From: Drosophila persimilis
Taxonomy: Eukaryota > Arthropoda > Insecta > Diptera > Drosophilidae
NCBI RefSeq assembly: GCF_003286085.1
Contig: NW_020825313.1
Location: forward strand, 2,108,001 to 2,172,000
Direction of reading: 5' to 3'
DNA length: 64,000 bases
Below the pieces are notes generated by a model. That model was not told the origin of the DNA, ran no database searches, and saw nothing but the letters and a program-made list of their open reading frames with translations. Each line of letters starts with the position of its first letter. Position 1 is the first letter of the stretch. This document shows positions 39,734 to 49,714 of this stretch, piece after piece. The position numbers and the translations under genes were made by a program.

Positions 39734-42700
39734 TTAAGGGCAGTCCCATCCGGTGGCTTGGATGTATTTGGACAAGGTCCCTGGTTTGATTACGGATAGG
39801 TCCGAAATGTCCGTGAGGAAAGCGGCCCCGAGAATACGAAGACGACGATTTCCAAGGGCTGGGCAGTGGCAGAAGAAGTGGGGGACCGATTCCTCCTCCT
39901 CCTCGTCGCGACAACTCCTGCAGAAGTCGTTATGAGGGATTGACAGTCTAGAGGCGTGAGTGCCGATCTGCCAGTGTCCCGTAATGGCTCTAGTAACTGC
40001 AGAGCACTGTGCTCTGCTGAGTTTATACAGCTCTGCTGAGCGCTTCTTCGATCGATATGGCCATATCAATCTTGAGACTTTACAGGAAACGGTTTGCTGC
40101 CATCTCCTATTGGCATTTTGCTCGAACAATTCGTGCGTTAGGAGCCTGCACGTAGCCAAAGGCATCGCTACTTGCTCCCTCTCCGATAGGAGAGGAATCG
40201 TAGTACCCTGCCTGGCTAGCTCGTCGGCGGCGTCATTCCCCTCGATGTCCCTATGGCCTGGGACCCATATAAGGAAGAGGTCTAACTGCTCTGCGATCTC
40301 GTGCAGAGACCTACGGCAGTCATTTACAGTCGCTGAGTTCGACGATATTGAGCCTAGAGCTTTGATAGCTGCTTGGCTGTCCGAGAAGACGCACACTAAG
40401 TGCGTATCTAGGAGTAGTTTGGAGACGATCGAAATGGCCTCCTTGATGGCTTCAACCTCCGCTTGGAACACACTACAGTGATCCGGGAGCCTGAAGCAAT
40501 GACTGATGTTCAGCTCGCTGCAGTAGACTCCGCCTCCTACGCGGCCGTCTAGCTTTGAGCCATCAGTGTAGAAGTGGACCGCATTAGCAGGCCCTGGTTC
40601 GCCCATCTCCCAGTCCTCCCTAGATGGGATTGATACCTGGAAGGGCGTCGAGAGGTGATCACTGGGGATACAGTAATCTGTCCTCTCTGGTAATTGCGGG
40701 AGTCTCATCAGGATTCCCGAGTGCCCAACCGCGGATGCTTTCCACAGTCTGGCTTCTCTCATTCGGAGGGCGGAAAGTGTTGCCACCTTCTTTCCCATGA
40801 GATCAACCGGGAGGAGGTCCAGCACAGTATCCAGGGCTTCCCCTGGAGTAGTGCGTAGCCCGCCGGTTATGCATAGTTCTGCCATGCGTTGAACTCTGCT
40901 GAGTTTATTGAGGCCTGTCCTTTTGTCCAAGGCTGGCCACCATACCACCACTCCATAGAGCATGATTGGTCGTATGATGGCGGTGTAGAGCCACCGAACT
41001 ATGTATGGGGTCATTCCCCATTTTAGTCCGATGGCTTTCCTGCAAGTATAGAGGGCCACTGTGGCCTTCTTTACTCTATCCTCTATGCTCAATTTCCAAT
41101 CGAGCTTTCTATCGAGGATAAGGCCAAGATACTTGGCGTTGTTGCTGAAGACTAGCGTTTCCCCACATAGTCTTGGGGGAATCAGTGCCGGAACTTTGTA
41201 CTTCCTAGTGAAAAGTACCAGTTCCGTTTTAGACGGGTTGACGCCTAACCCGCATTTGTCTGCCCATTTCGACATTTTCGTGAGAGTACTTGTCATGCAC
41301 TCACACAACGTCTGCGGAAATTTTCCGGAGAATGCTATGGCAACGTCGTCCGCGTACGCCACCACGCGGCAGCCACCCCCCTCTATCTCCCGCAGCAGTG
41401 TGTTCACTGCCACGTTCCATAGGAGGGGCGAGAGGACTCCGCCCTGCGGTGTGCCTCTGCTGACAAATCTGGTACACGTTGACGTCCCCAGTGATGCCTC
41501 AACCGTCCTGCATTGTAGCATCTGATCGATCAAGCTCACCGTCCTGGAGTCAACGCCCAGATCCGTCAGTGCGCCCGTGATGGCGGTCGGAAGGATGTTG
41601 TTAAAGGCGCCTTCTATGTCGAGGAAGGCTACTAGGGTGTACTCCTTAAAATTAAGGGACGCTTCGATGATCGATGTGATCGAGTGTAGGGCCGTTTCGG
41701 TGGATCTTCCCTTCCGATAGGCATGCTGGGAGTCTGAGATCAGACTGGACGGAATGCACGCCGTTAGATGCAGCCCCAGGAGCCGCTCCATCGCCTTTAG
41801 AAGAAAAGACGATAGACTTATGGGTCTGAAATCTTTTGGGGCAGTGTGCGAGGGCTTGCCTGCCTTGGGTATGAATACGACTTTGGTCTGAAGCCAGGTG
41901 TCAGGAATGCACCCGTGGGAGAAGATTCCCTCGTAGATTATTTTGAGCCAGTTAATGGCTTTGTGTCCCGCGTGAATCAGTTGGGCAGGGAAAATGCCGT
42001 CTGGCCCCGCGGACTTGTAGGGTTTAAAACTTCTGATCGCCCAGGAAATGTTCTCCTGGCTTAGCAGTCTCAGGATGGCATTTGAGGCGACGGAAGGAGG
42101 CGCGAGGTAGTTGGGTCTGTTTTCATCGCAGCCAGGGAAGTGGGTATTTAGGAGAAGATTTAGGGACTCCTCGCTGGACGTAGTCCACGACTGGTCGGTG
42201 TTCTTCAAGTAGCCCAGGGTGGGTGTTGTCTTCGAGAGAACTCTGCGCAAGCGTGAGGCTTCTGAGTTACTCTCGATTTCGCTGCAGAACTTACGCCAGG
42301 AGGCGCGTTTGGCTTTTCTAAGTTCTTTGTTGTAGGTTGACAGACTGGCTTTGTACTCGGCCCAGTTTTGCTCAACGTTTTCAGCCTTGGCTTTATTGAA
42401 GAGTCTCCGGGAGGCTTTCCGGAGTTCACCCAGTTTCGGATTCCACCATTCAGGTTTCTTCCGGCCTCTGTTCTTGCCAGAGGGGCATGCTTTGTCGAGC
42501 GCCTTATTGCAGGCGTCGGTAAAGATCTTAAGAAGACGAGTCGTGGCCTCCGTGGAGAACTCCTCCTCAGATGGGGGCTCAGGGAGAACACGACAGAGGT
42601 AGTCAGAATACCGAGTCCAGTTTGTCCGCCTGATGTTCCGGAATTGGACTGGCTTCGACACTGAGAAGGAGAAGACAGTTTCCACGTACCTGTGGTCCGA

Positions 42701-43330
42701 GAAGGAGTGCTCTTCCAGGACCCTCCAGGATACAATGTTACGCTGTATCTCATGAGAGGCAAGCGTGAGGTCCAGGACCTCCTTGCGGTTTTTAATGATA
42801 AAGGTGGGATCACTACCCCGGTTTAATAAGACCATCTGTGTGGTCAGTAAGTAACTGAAAAGGTACTCACCCCTTTCGTTCGTGTCAGTGCTTCCCCACT
42901 GACAGTGATGTGCATTGGCATCACACCCCACAATTAGGCCGATGTCCTTGGCCGAGCAGTCTGCGATTAGAGCCCGGAGAGGCGCGTGTGGAGGGGGGTC
43001 TGGTTGTTCATGCCCCATGTATGCGGAGCAGATCCTCAGTGAGCGCTCCTGGCCTTCGAGGCTCACTGCGGTGTGGTCTTCATTGCTGAAATTTGGGAGC
43101 AAAAATAAGTGCAACTCTCTTTTTGCAAGAATGCAGGTACGAGTTTTACCTGTGGTTTCAGCTACATATAGCTTGTAATCAGAAGTACTCAGACCGGAGA
43201 CCCTGTTTCCGAGGATCCAGGGCTCCTGAATGAGTACTATGTCGGCTCCACCCTTGGCCAGGTGGAGCAGTAGAGCAGCGCATGCTGCCTTACAATGGTG
43301 GAGGTTTATCTGCAGGAGCGTCAACGACAT
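39734..43330 (-). CDS. LOA element 2 ORF2: endonuclease, reverse transcriptase, RNase H
   Basis: A 1,198-aa uninterrupted polyprotein. Residues about 1-225 form an APE-type endonuclease (LLQINLHHCKAA, VLIQEPWI, GCDANAHHCQWGSTD, SFSDHRYVE). About 440-760 is the RT (VVFIPKAGKPSHTAPKDFRP, HAYRKGRSTETALH, VAFLDIEGAFNN, RGTPQGGVLSPLL, VAYADDVAIAFSG with the YADD catalytic box). About 900-1,060 is RNase H (HFYTDGSKLDGRVGGGVY, VFQAEVEAIKEAI, VFSDSQAAIKAL, LIWVPGHRDIEGNDAADELA). The end has FCRSCRDEEEEESVPHFFCH, a C-x2-C...H motif. The protein nicks target DNA and copies element RNA at the nick. Its ATG lies 41 bp inside the end of ORF1 in another frame, implying reinitiation or coupled translation. 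Confidence 0.92.
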   Translation of the reverse strand: MSLTLLQINLHHCKAACAALLLHLAKGGADIVLIQEPWILGNRVSGLSTSDYKLYVAETTGKTRTCILAKRELHLFLLPNFSNEDHTAVSLEGQERSLRICSAYMGHEQPDPPPHAPLRALIADCSAKDIGLIVGCDANAHHCQWGSTDTNERGEYLFSYLLTTQMVLLNRGSDPTFIIKNRKEVLDLTLASHEIQRNIVSWRVLEEHSFSDHRYVETVFSFSVSKPVQFRNIRRTNWTRYSDYLCRVLPEPPSEEEFSTEATTRLLKIFTDACNKALDKACPSGKNRGRKKPEWWNPKLGELRKASRRLFNKAKAENVEQNWAEYKASLSTYNKELRKAKRASWRKFCSEIESNSEASRLRRVLSKTTPTLGYLKNTDQSWTTSSEESLNLLLNTHFPGCDENRPNYLAPPSVASNAILRLLSQENISWAIRSFKPYKSAGPDGIFPAQLIHAGHKAINWLKIIYEGIFSHGCIPDTWLQTKVVFIPKAGKPSHTAPKDFRPISLSSFLLKAMERLLGLHLTACIPSSLISDSQHAYRKGRSTETALHSITSIIEASLNFKEYTLVAFLDIEGAFNNILPTAITGALTDLGVDSRTVSLIDQMLQCRTVEASLGTSTCTRFVSRGTPQGGVLSPLLWNVAVNTLLREIEGGGCRVVAYADDVAIAFSGKFPQTLCECMTSTLTKMSKWADKCGLGVNPSKTELVLFTRKYKVPALIPPRLCGETLVFSNNAKYLGLILDRKLDWKLSIEDRVKKATVALYTCRKAIGLKWGMTPYIVRWLYTAIIRPIMLYGVVVWWPALDKRTGLNKLSRVQRMAELCITGGLRTTPGEALDTVLDLLPVDLMGKKVATLSALRMREARLWKASAVGHSGILMRLPQLPERTDYCIPSDHLSTPFQVSIPSREDWEMGEPGPANAVHFYTDGSKLDGRVGGGVYCSELNISHCFRLPDHCSVFQAEVEAIKEAISIVSKLLLDTHLVCVFSDSQAAIKALGSISSNSATVNDCRRSLHEIAEQLDLFLIWVPGHRDIEGNDAADELARQGTTIPLLSEREQVAMPLATCRLLTHELFEQNANRRWQQTVSCKVSRLIWPYRSKKRSAELYKLSRAQCSAVTRAITGHWQIGTHASRLSIPHNDFCRSCRDEEEEESVPHFFCHCPALGNRRLRILGAAFLTDISDLSVIKPGTLSKYIQATGWDCP

Positions 43331-44744
43331 TCCTGAGGCTCGCCTCCACCATTGTTACTTCTGGATCGCTGTCAGGGGACTCTGGCTCCTCCCCGACAAT
43401 GATATGGCTGAGACCTCTGGCTAGGTCGCTCTCGTCGAACGCGTAGTCGTCCAGGATGTCGTCCGACATCAAGGACGCCGCATCCGACGCCGGGTTATCC
43501 TCCTCGCACGAGGCCCCCTCTTTCGGGATCTCTGGCAGCTCCGGGTCTGGCTCGACCTCCGCTTGCCTGCCCTTGCGATCGGACTTGTACGTGGATATGG
43601 TGACCTTCTTATAGCCATAATCCACTACACCGTCCGACTTTGCGAGGAGATCTATTGATTCCTCATTTAGGACGAGGATAATCTGGCGCCTCTGCCCTTG
43701 GATATCCTCCACCTTTGCCACCTTCCAATCGGCTGTAGGAAGGTGGGGGTTGCAGACCTGCAGTAACCTGAGGATCTTCTCAGGCTCTGCAGGCTTAGCC
43801 GAGACCCACGCTCTGGCTCTCGGGCGACTAGGGACATCTTCCCACTTCACGGCCTCCAGTTTCGCCCCTGGATAGACCTCTTTTAGGGCCGCCACCGCCT
43901 TCATGTAGAGGGCCGCAGAGCGAGCGTCTTGGCAGGCGATGGCTTTCACCTTGCCTTGATGCCACCCTGCGTCCTCACACTTTGGCGGTGGTCCGCCGTT
44001 CTCCTCAAGTTCCAGTAGGAACCGGTCCTGGAGCTCGTTCTCCACCAGGTGCCACTTATCGCGGGGGACATGGCCGTCCTCGGCGCCCCTATCCAGGACA
44101 CCGATCAGGGTCTTGCCCCTCGCCACCTCAGCGAACGACCGGTTCGTGAGGTGGGTCTTCACCCGCTTGGCTTGCTGGGCTTGACCTGGCTGATTTGCGG
44201 GGTCCTCCGCTGAGCGTTGCCGCTTGTTGGGGGCCTTGGCTGCGCCCTTTCCAGCTTTGGCTGGCTGGAACAGGGGAAGGATTGAGCAGGCCCACAGCCT
44301 CTGCTCCTTTCCTTCGGTTGACGCCTTGAAATTCGGGTCTTCATTGGACAGGATGAAGGCCGCTCGTCTCCTGTCCTGGTACGACGGCTTTCCTCCCCGT
44401 GGTGCAGAGACGCTGCCCGCCGGTGGTCCCAGGGGTTCTTCGGTCCCGGTGCGCTTACCAGCCGCGATTACGCTCTGCTTGGCAGCCACACCGGTATCCG
44501 CTTCGCCCTTGGAGCCACCCGACTTGGAAGAACCCGATTGGCTTTTCGGGCCCCCCCTCGCTGCGGCTGCTGCCTGAAGACGGTGGACCGACTGAGTTTC
44601 CTTCCCCGTCTTCTTTGGACCCGGTTTCCCAGGCGCTGGTGCAGAGGGATTGGCTTGTCCCTCCGGTACTTTAGGAGGAGTACCGAGCTCCTTTGCGGTG
44701 TTTTTATTTTTAATATATGATTTGTTTGGCATTTTTGTTCCCAC
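43290..44744 (-). CDS. LOA element 2 ORF1, RNA-binding Gag-like protein
   Basis: A 484-aa open frame. The N-terminal 250 residues are low-complexity and basic (P, K, A, S-rich, with KRQRSAEDP and AQQAKRVK). Then come SFAEVARGKTLIGVLDRGAE and a folded region of about 150 residues (KVKAIACQDARSAALYMKAV, RARAWVSAKPAEPEKILRLL, QRRQIILVLNEESIDLLAKS) that looks like the DUF4780-type RNA-binding module of related ORF1s. An acidic tail follows, with the last codons overlapping ORF2. No CCHC knuckles are seen. ATG choices at 44,744 or slightly downstream (44,732) cannot be separated. Confidence 0.8.
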   Translation of the reverse strand: MGTKMPNKSYIKNKNTAKELGTPPKVPEGQANPSAPAPGKPGPKKTGKETQSVHRLQAAAAARGGPKSQSGSSKSGGSKGEADTGVAAKQSVIAAGKRTGTEEPLGPPAGSVSAPRGGKPSYQDRRRAAFILSNEDPNFKASTEGKEQRLWACSILPLFQPAKAGKGAAKAPNKRQRSAEDPANQPGQAQQAKRVKTHLTNRSFAEVARGKTLIGVLDRGAEDGHVPRDKWHLVENELQDRFLLELEENGGPPPKCEDAGWHQGKVKAIACQDARSAALYMKAVAALKEVYPGAKLEAVKWEDVPSRPRARAWVSAKPAEPEKILRLLQVCNPHLPTADWKVAKVEDIQGQRRQIILVLNEESIDLLAKSDGVVDYGYKKVTISTYKSDRKGRQAEVEPDPELPEIPKEGASCEEDNPASDAASLMSDDILDDYAFDESDLARGLSHIIVGEEPESPDSDPEVTMVEASLRNVVDAPADKPPPL

Positions 44745-45214
44745 GAGTAGGCGGGAAGGGGTTGGTCACCCGAGGCATAGCCCGCTTGCCCCGGGAAGCC
44801 TGATTTAAACTGGAGGTCGGCAGGTATCCAGAGTCCGCATATTAGCGACCGGGCACCCCCCCGGCCATGCATCCCTCGGCATATAACAGTGTCACCTTGG
44901 ATTGGGGTAATTTCACTGAGAGTTTTCTTCTCTCCGCCCGACTACCATTTGCCAGCATCCTAGCAGAGACATGACCGTGCTAGGACCTGTTTCCAGCCGC
45001 CCTCACGGGGAGAGTATAGTCGCACTTCCACCGGTGTGCACAGTTACGGCGGGTGACGGCTCGCTCGCAACCCTCTGTGTCCTAGGGGGGTGTGAGACGC
45101 AGACCGCACCGGGTATTACTAACCGGAGCGGCTGCGCCTCAGTTCCGAGTTCACAGTTGTGCGAGCCGACCCGTCATCCGTTTGTCCCCCTGTAGCACCC
45201 GATGGCTGACGGCC

Positions 45215-45225
45215 TAAGCTTGGTA
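45215..45225. repeat. LOA element 2 target-site duplication, right
   Basis: TAAGCTTGGTA, identical to 39,571-39,581. Confidence 0.9.
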
Positions 45226-45575
45226 ATCGTAGTAACAATTTTCTGGGTTTTACATGCGCTGCAGCTCCAGATGGCGATGGGCGCTTCGCACGATGCTATA
45301 CCTCAAAACTAATCAAACTGAATCAAACTTTGTCAAAACATAAGGGCGTGTAAAAAAAAATAAAATTATGTTTTCCAAATCTTGACCCGATCAGACCACT
45401 TCTTCGGGTACCTCCCAAAAAAGGACATACGTGTTTGGGAAGTACCCGAAAAAGTGATCTGATTGGGATGAAAAATAGATGTTGGCGCATGCGCAGACCT
45501 AACCGATAAGCACACAAGATTTCACGAAAATCGGTCATGCCATTTCGGAGGAGTTCAGCAATAAAATTTAGATGT
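45226..45575. mobile_element. Helitron-like element, right part with hairpin
   Basis: Continuation of the target Helitron-like element. It contains GATTTCACGAAAATCGGTCA and TGCCATTTCGGAGGAGTT, sequence often seen in insect Helitron-type and other repeats, and a long imperfect hairpin at 45,387-45,466. Confidence 0.4.
45387..45466. repeat. Long imperfect inverted repeat (hairpin)
   Basis: Arms 45,387-45,419 and 45,434-45,466 pair at 29 of 33 positions around a 14-base loop (AAGGACATACGTG region). The core is TTCGGGTACCTCCCAAA against TTTGGGAAGTACCCGAA. The GT-tolerant mismatches suggest a folded RNA or single-strand DNA structure, or a subterminal element of the Helitron-like repeat. Confidence 0.8.
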
Positions 45576-45850
45576 TACTACAAGTTCCAGAAGTTTTTTA
45601 ATATTACTGATACATTTGGTTAGATATCAATTTTGTTGATTAAAGTTTTTTTTGCGATCTTCTTTTCTTCTCTCGACATATAGTCGCTCAAGATATCTCC
45701 GTGTTCATCACGAACTTCCCCTAGGTTAGGAGTCCTACACTGCAGGAAATGGATTTTAGGTGACTTCTTTGCTCTACTTTTTTCATCGTTCTTAATTAGG
45801 TCTTAGAATATTTTATCGTAATCCTTGCTCTTTCTGTTACCAAGGAAATT
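45576..45850. repeat. Dispersed repeat related to 12,580-12,830
   Basis: Shares CCAGAAGTTTTTTAATATTA, GGAAATGGATTTTAGGTGAC, TTTTTTCATCGTTCT and TGTTACCAAGGAA with the earlier region. Confidence 0.55.
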
Positions 45851-46004
45851 AGTTTAAACCAGTTGGAATGAGATCCAGGCTGCATTCTTATTCGTAGAGA
45901 ACATATTTTCAAGTTATCAATTTCTGTTACCAAGGAAATTAGTTTAAACCAGTTGGAATGAGATCCAGGCTGCATTCTTATTCGTAGAGAACATATTTTC
46001 AAGT
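45831..46004. repeat. 90-bp tandem repeat, two copies
   Basis: 45,831-45,920 is repeated from 45,921 with no difference seen to about 46,004 (TTTCTGTTACCAAGGAAATT ... ACATATTTTCAAGTT). It creates an apparent repetitive minus-strand peptide, but the single-copy relative at 12,810 is non-coding. Confidence 0.85.
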
Positions 46005-47327
46005 TTCAATTATCTTTTAGTGGTTTTCGGTTGCCATCAAATACGTCTTCTTTAACTTTTGCCAGCGACATTCGCGGTAAACTCTTTAGCTAAATCATCG
46101 ATTCCCCTTTCCTTTTCCAGTGCTGGATTTAATAAAATTCTCTCGGATATTCATTAGTTGTGCATTTGTACGTTTTGATGTCCCAAAGTATTTTCGTCCC
46201 GTTCTGGCCAGTGCTTTTTTGAGCAATGCGCTTTTCTATCTCGGCTATCCCATAGGCACAGGAACCAGCAGTATTTTTATAACCTCATTGCAATCCAGAT
46301 AACACGATGCGACCATTCACTGGTGTTTTCAAACAATTTAGTCATTGTTTTAATAGTACTCTTTCATATTAACATCTCGGACGATTGCAAGAGGCGGCTT
46401 TTGATTTCCATTGTGTAGAAAAAAATGCCTTTAAACTTTCCTTCAGCTGTCTACAAATAGCCTCCAATTGTAATGCTTTGTTTTGTTTAAATATATCTAA
46501 GTAGAAGCGGATTTCGGTATTTGGACCAGCAACGTAACGAACCTTACTTTAGGGGTAAAACGCGGAAATTAATTTTTTGATGAAATGGCTGCACCTTAGC
46601 CGTTCATCTGTAAATATCTATGAAAAAAGGAATACATTTATTTCGACTTTTCCCGATTTTTCAAACTCAAAATACGTTTAAAAAATTTCAATTTGAAAGC
46701 TTAATATTTTGTACACGAAAGCTTAAGCTACAAAGTGTTCGAGTAAGAACTATCGCTGAACTGATCAGCTTTTGTAAATTGCAGAGTTCAATAACTAACC
46801 ATACAGTTTATAGATGTGCCAGTTCATACAACGAAAGCGTCACACATTGGCTAGCGCGTTCCGTACCCCAGAGTGACGCGTCATCATGAGAGAGAGCGCA
46901 GAGAGAACATCTTTGCATGTGTTAGTACACACGCAATATGTTTCGACAAAAATATGTGATTGTATTCTTTTTTCAGATTTTTTGAACTCTCTCAGGTCTA
47001 GTTCTGTTTTGCCACCAGCATGTTTGTATTTGAGTTTGGTTCTTGTTTTGGGTCTTTTGACGGACTGACCTAAATGAAATGAAGAATGGGCAGGGGGTGG
47101 GGGTATGGTACACTAAGGCGCGGGAAATAAAATAAAAGCTGTTATTTGTTTGATTTATACCACAAAATATAAAATATTACAATAATATAATTACACATTT
47201 TTTTCCTTATTTTAAACAGGTTGATTCTAAATTATAAAAATTATGCAAACGCCGTCGGTTCTCGACTTTTTTGTTTATTATAACTAAAACAATATTATCT
47301 AAATATACAATATAAGAAAATATATAT
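46005..47327. other. Unassigned stretch before the gypsy element
   Basis: Mixed sequence without a supported gene. 46,670-46,800 is a copy of the dispersed repeat with the GAAAGCTTAATATTTT block. 47,100-47,327 is very AT-rich and contains the gypsy target. Confidence 0.4.
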
Positions 47328-47922
47328 AGTTAAATATCCGCAACTCGATTTTAAGTGTTTTAAAAAAGACTTTTATTTTACAACTTAAATATCTTTATGT
47401 CACAAGATTTAAATGAATTCCCCGACTTGACTTTGGGTCTGCTTGTCTCAAACGGAACTGATCTCTCCGCTGCTGGCTAGTTTCCATGAGCCCTTCTCTT
47501 GGAACTCCCGACTCTGGCTTCGGGCGTTGCTTTCCTCGGCTGCATCTTCGTGTCGGTGGCGTACGTGCCTGGATCGATATTTGGGGATGCGTCGGCTTTG
47601 ATGAAAGGCATCCACTGCTGGCGATCGGTGTTGCATTACATGACGGAGCTAGGAATGTGATACTCCTTGGTTTTATGTCTAGCTTTGATTGGTCCTCATG
47701 AGTGGCGTGATTCTAAAGAATCGATTTCTCGAGAGTGGCGTGATTCTAATGTTGATGAAACAATGTGGTCCATTGTTTATATTATGGGGGGCCCTAGCTT
47801 GGAGTATGGGAAGAAACAGTTATTGATTCTTGAGTGGGGTCCTGTTACTTGTGTGGATGGGGTGGATGAATTGTACATAAACATAATGTGTATGGGATGT
47901 GGGGAATTATGGATATGTCACT
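47328..47922 (-). repeat. gypsy 3' LTR (595 bp)
   Basis: Differs from the 5' LTR by two bases that I found (47,356 G versus T, 47,522 G versus A). The polypurine tract ACGTTGGGGG (minus strand, 47,923-47,932) precedes it directly. Confidence 0.9.
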
Positions 47923-47949
47923 CCCCCAACGTTTGTTATTAGCCTGTCC

Positions 47950-48833
47950 CTAGGCGATTACCCTCGGGTATAGTGACGGGGTGTCAAGTGCGGTGGCTGA
48001 GGTTGGTTCCTCTTCTGCTTCTATTATAGGGTTAATACATTTAACCGTGACTCTTTTAGAAGTTTTCTTAAATTTAACAGCTACATAACTTAGTAGTACT
48101 AATATAATTATGACAAATGAAATTAGTAGACTTATTTGTAATAGGTTACTATATTTGGTGTATTGCATAATTATTTCATTAGTTTGGACATATGACAGTG
48201 GTTTTATTTTAGTTATGTTGTTGTTGACATAAACATTCTGGGCAAAATCTAACATTGTGTTTGATATTGTAAATTCATTTAATTGGATTGAACAGTTGTA
48301 GATTTTTATAATGGTATTTCCTTCCGCTATGATTTCTTGGTTTACACAATTCTGGTTTAGCGTTGTTTTTGGAAGATTCCATGTGATTAGTATATTGGGT
48401 TCAATAAAGTTTATTTGAAAGTTTTGAAAAGTTTTGGAATATGGACATTTAGTGGGAGTTTGCATTAAAATCCCTTTAAACAATTGTCATTGGTTTTCAA
48501 TCTAGTTTCTTTAACAAATACTTCTTCATTTTTTATGTAGTACTTGTCGTATGTCATATCTGTTAACATGTTATTTAATTCGTCTGGATACGGAACGATT
48601 TTATAGATTGGTACTTTTTTAATGTCTTTGGGAATGTTGGAAATTATTAGAATTTCGTTGGTATCGGATTTTAGCCATGTGGAGGTTTTTATATTTAGTA
48701 TTTTCTCAGAATTTATTTGTTCCAGGTAGTCTTGTTTTAATAATTTTGGATTAAATATACCGAGCCTAGTTAATTTCATACCTAGTTCTATAGCTTCGAT
48801 ATATTCTGTGAAATGTTGTAGATTGAATATCAA
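47950..48833 (-). pseudogene. gypsy env remnant, frameshifted and shortened
   Basis: Two overlapping frames, 48,465-48,833 and 47,950-48,483, cover the C-terminal part of an errantivirus-type envelope protein. The second contains one strong membrane segment (LLISFVIIILVLLSYVAV) near its end and a basic tail. A frame change at about 48,470 breaks it. The part normally found before this, with the signal peptide and the cleavage site between subunits, is absent, since env sequence begins only a few bases after the integrase stop. Total coding is about 300 residues against roughly 450-500 in the family. It is not functional. Confidence 0.7.
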
Positions 48834-48838
48834 AATTT

Positions 48839-49714
48839 CTATTTGCTGATTCCATTAACTTCCTCGGTTTCTCTGGAAATTTTATATTTGCTTGTATTAG
48901 ATTTCTTCTTTTTCTTGAATTTTGATTTATAATGAGTTATTTTCCTACCCCTATTCTTTTCTTCATAATGTTTTTCGTCTACCTGTCTAATTTCGCCCGT
49001 CCTTTTGAAAGGATTTGTTACCTTAGACTTAACTAGAGGTGATAGTTTATAGCGGGTATCTACTTCATACTCTATGCGGTTTTTATTTAATTGAGTGATT
49101 TCATTCACTGTATTTAGTTGCGTGTCATAATCAGGTGAGCCTGCATAAATGAATATATCAGCTGGTGTCCTATTTGTGGTATTATGTTTGGTTTTATGAT
49201 TATAAGTATAAAGAATTAATTCAAACTTCGTGAATCTATCTTCTGGGTTATCCTCGCTAGATATTATTCTTAATTTTTCATTTACTGTTTTATGAAATCT
49301 TTCTACGTCAGATATTCCATTTTTGCTGGAAGTGATCTCTATTTTGACGTTTTCCGCATTCAGCCATGCTTGCAATGCTGTGCACATAAAAGCTGAATCT
49401 TTATCGGCTTTGATTTCAATTGGTTTGCACATCTCGTTAAAAACTTTCATGATGGCTCTTTTTGCTTCTAACCAGTCACGACTTTTTACTTCTACAAGAG
49501 TGGCAAACTTCGAGTATACGTCAATACATGATAGGAACTGTTGGTTACCAACCATATAGAAATCTATGACGTATTTCTCTCTGATGTTCAGTATTTCCGG
49601 TGTAGTTTCGAATGCCAACTTCGTATTTCTATGCTCTGTTTTGGCAATATTACAAGTAGGACATTCGTTTATGATGTTTTGGATTAGTTTTTGATAATCC
49701 GGGTAATAGTATTT
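48839..49714 (-). pseudogene. gypsy integrase (after an in-frame stop)
   Basis: A 259-aa open stretch from 49,618, in the same frame as the preceding RNase H/zinc-finger stretch and separated from it only by TGA at 49,715-49,717. NECPTCNIAK supplies the CxxC half of the H2C2 finger. The DDE core shows DFYMVGNQQFLSCIDVYSKF, IKADKDSAFMCTALQAWL and DVERFHKTVNEKLRI with the third acidic residue. The chromodomain is not visible, as expected for this group, and the C-terminus is lysine-rich. A full pol would need readthrough of the stop. Confidence 0.8.

Larger units (their letters stand above)
39582..45214 (-). mobile_element. LOA-type non-LTR retrotransposon, full length (element 2)
   Basis: A 5,633-bp minus-strand LINE bounded by an exact 11-bp target duplication. 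It has a 5' leader of about 470 bp (44,745-45,214), a 484-aa ORF1, a 1,198-aa ORF2 overlapping ORF1 by 41 bp, a 3' untranslated part of about 150 bp, and a CCTAACCTAACCT tail at 39,582-39,596. Both ORFs are open from end to end, and no lesion was seen in any catalytic motif. It inserted into the Helitron-like element. ORF content and start resemble LOA/Bilbo/Baggins-type elements. It may have been active very recently. Confidence 0.9.

Noticed and set aside
44224-44577. Plus-strand 117-aa frame
   Set aside because: Antisense to GC-rich LOA ORF1 coding.
45796-46002. Repetitive 68-aa minus-strand peptide (CSLRIRMQPGSHSNWFKLI twice)
   Set aside because: It arises from the 90-bp DNA tandem repeat. 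The single-copy relative near 12,810 is not open, so no coding constraint is visible.
47486-47942. Plus-strand frames inside the gypsy LTR, repeated at 53,451-53,901
   Set aside because: They lie in LTR sequence on the antisense strand and have no known counterpart.
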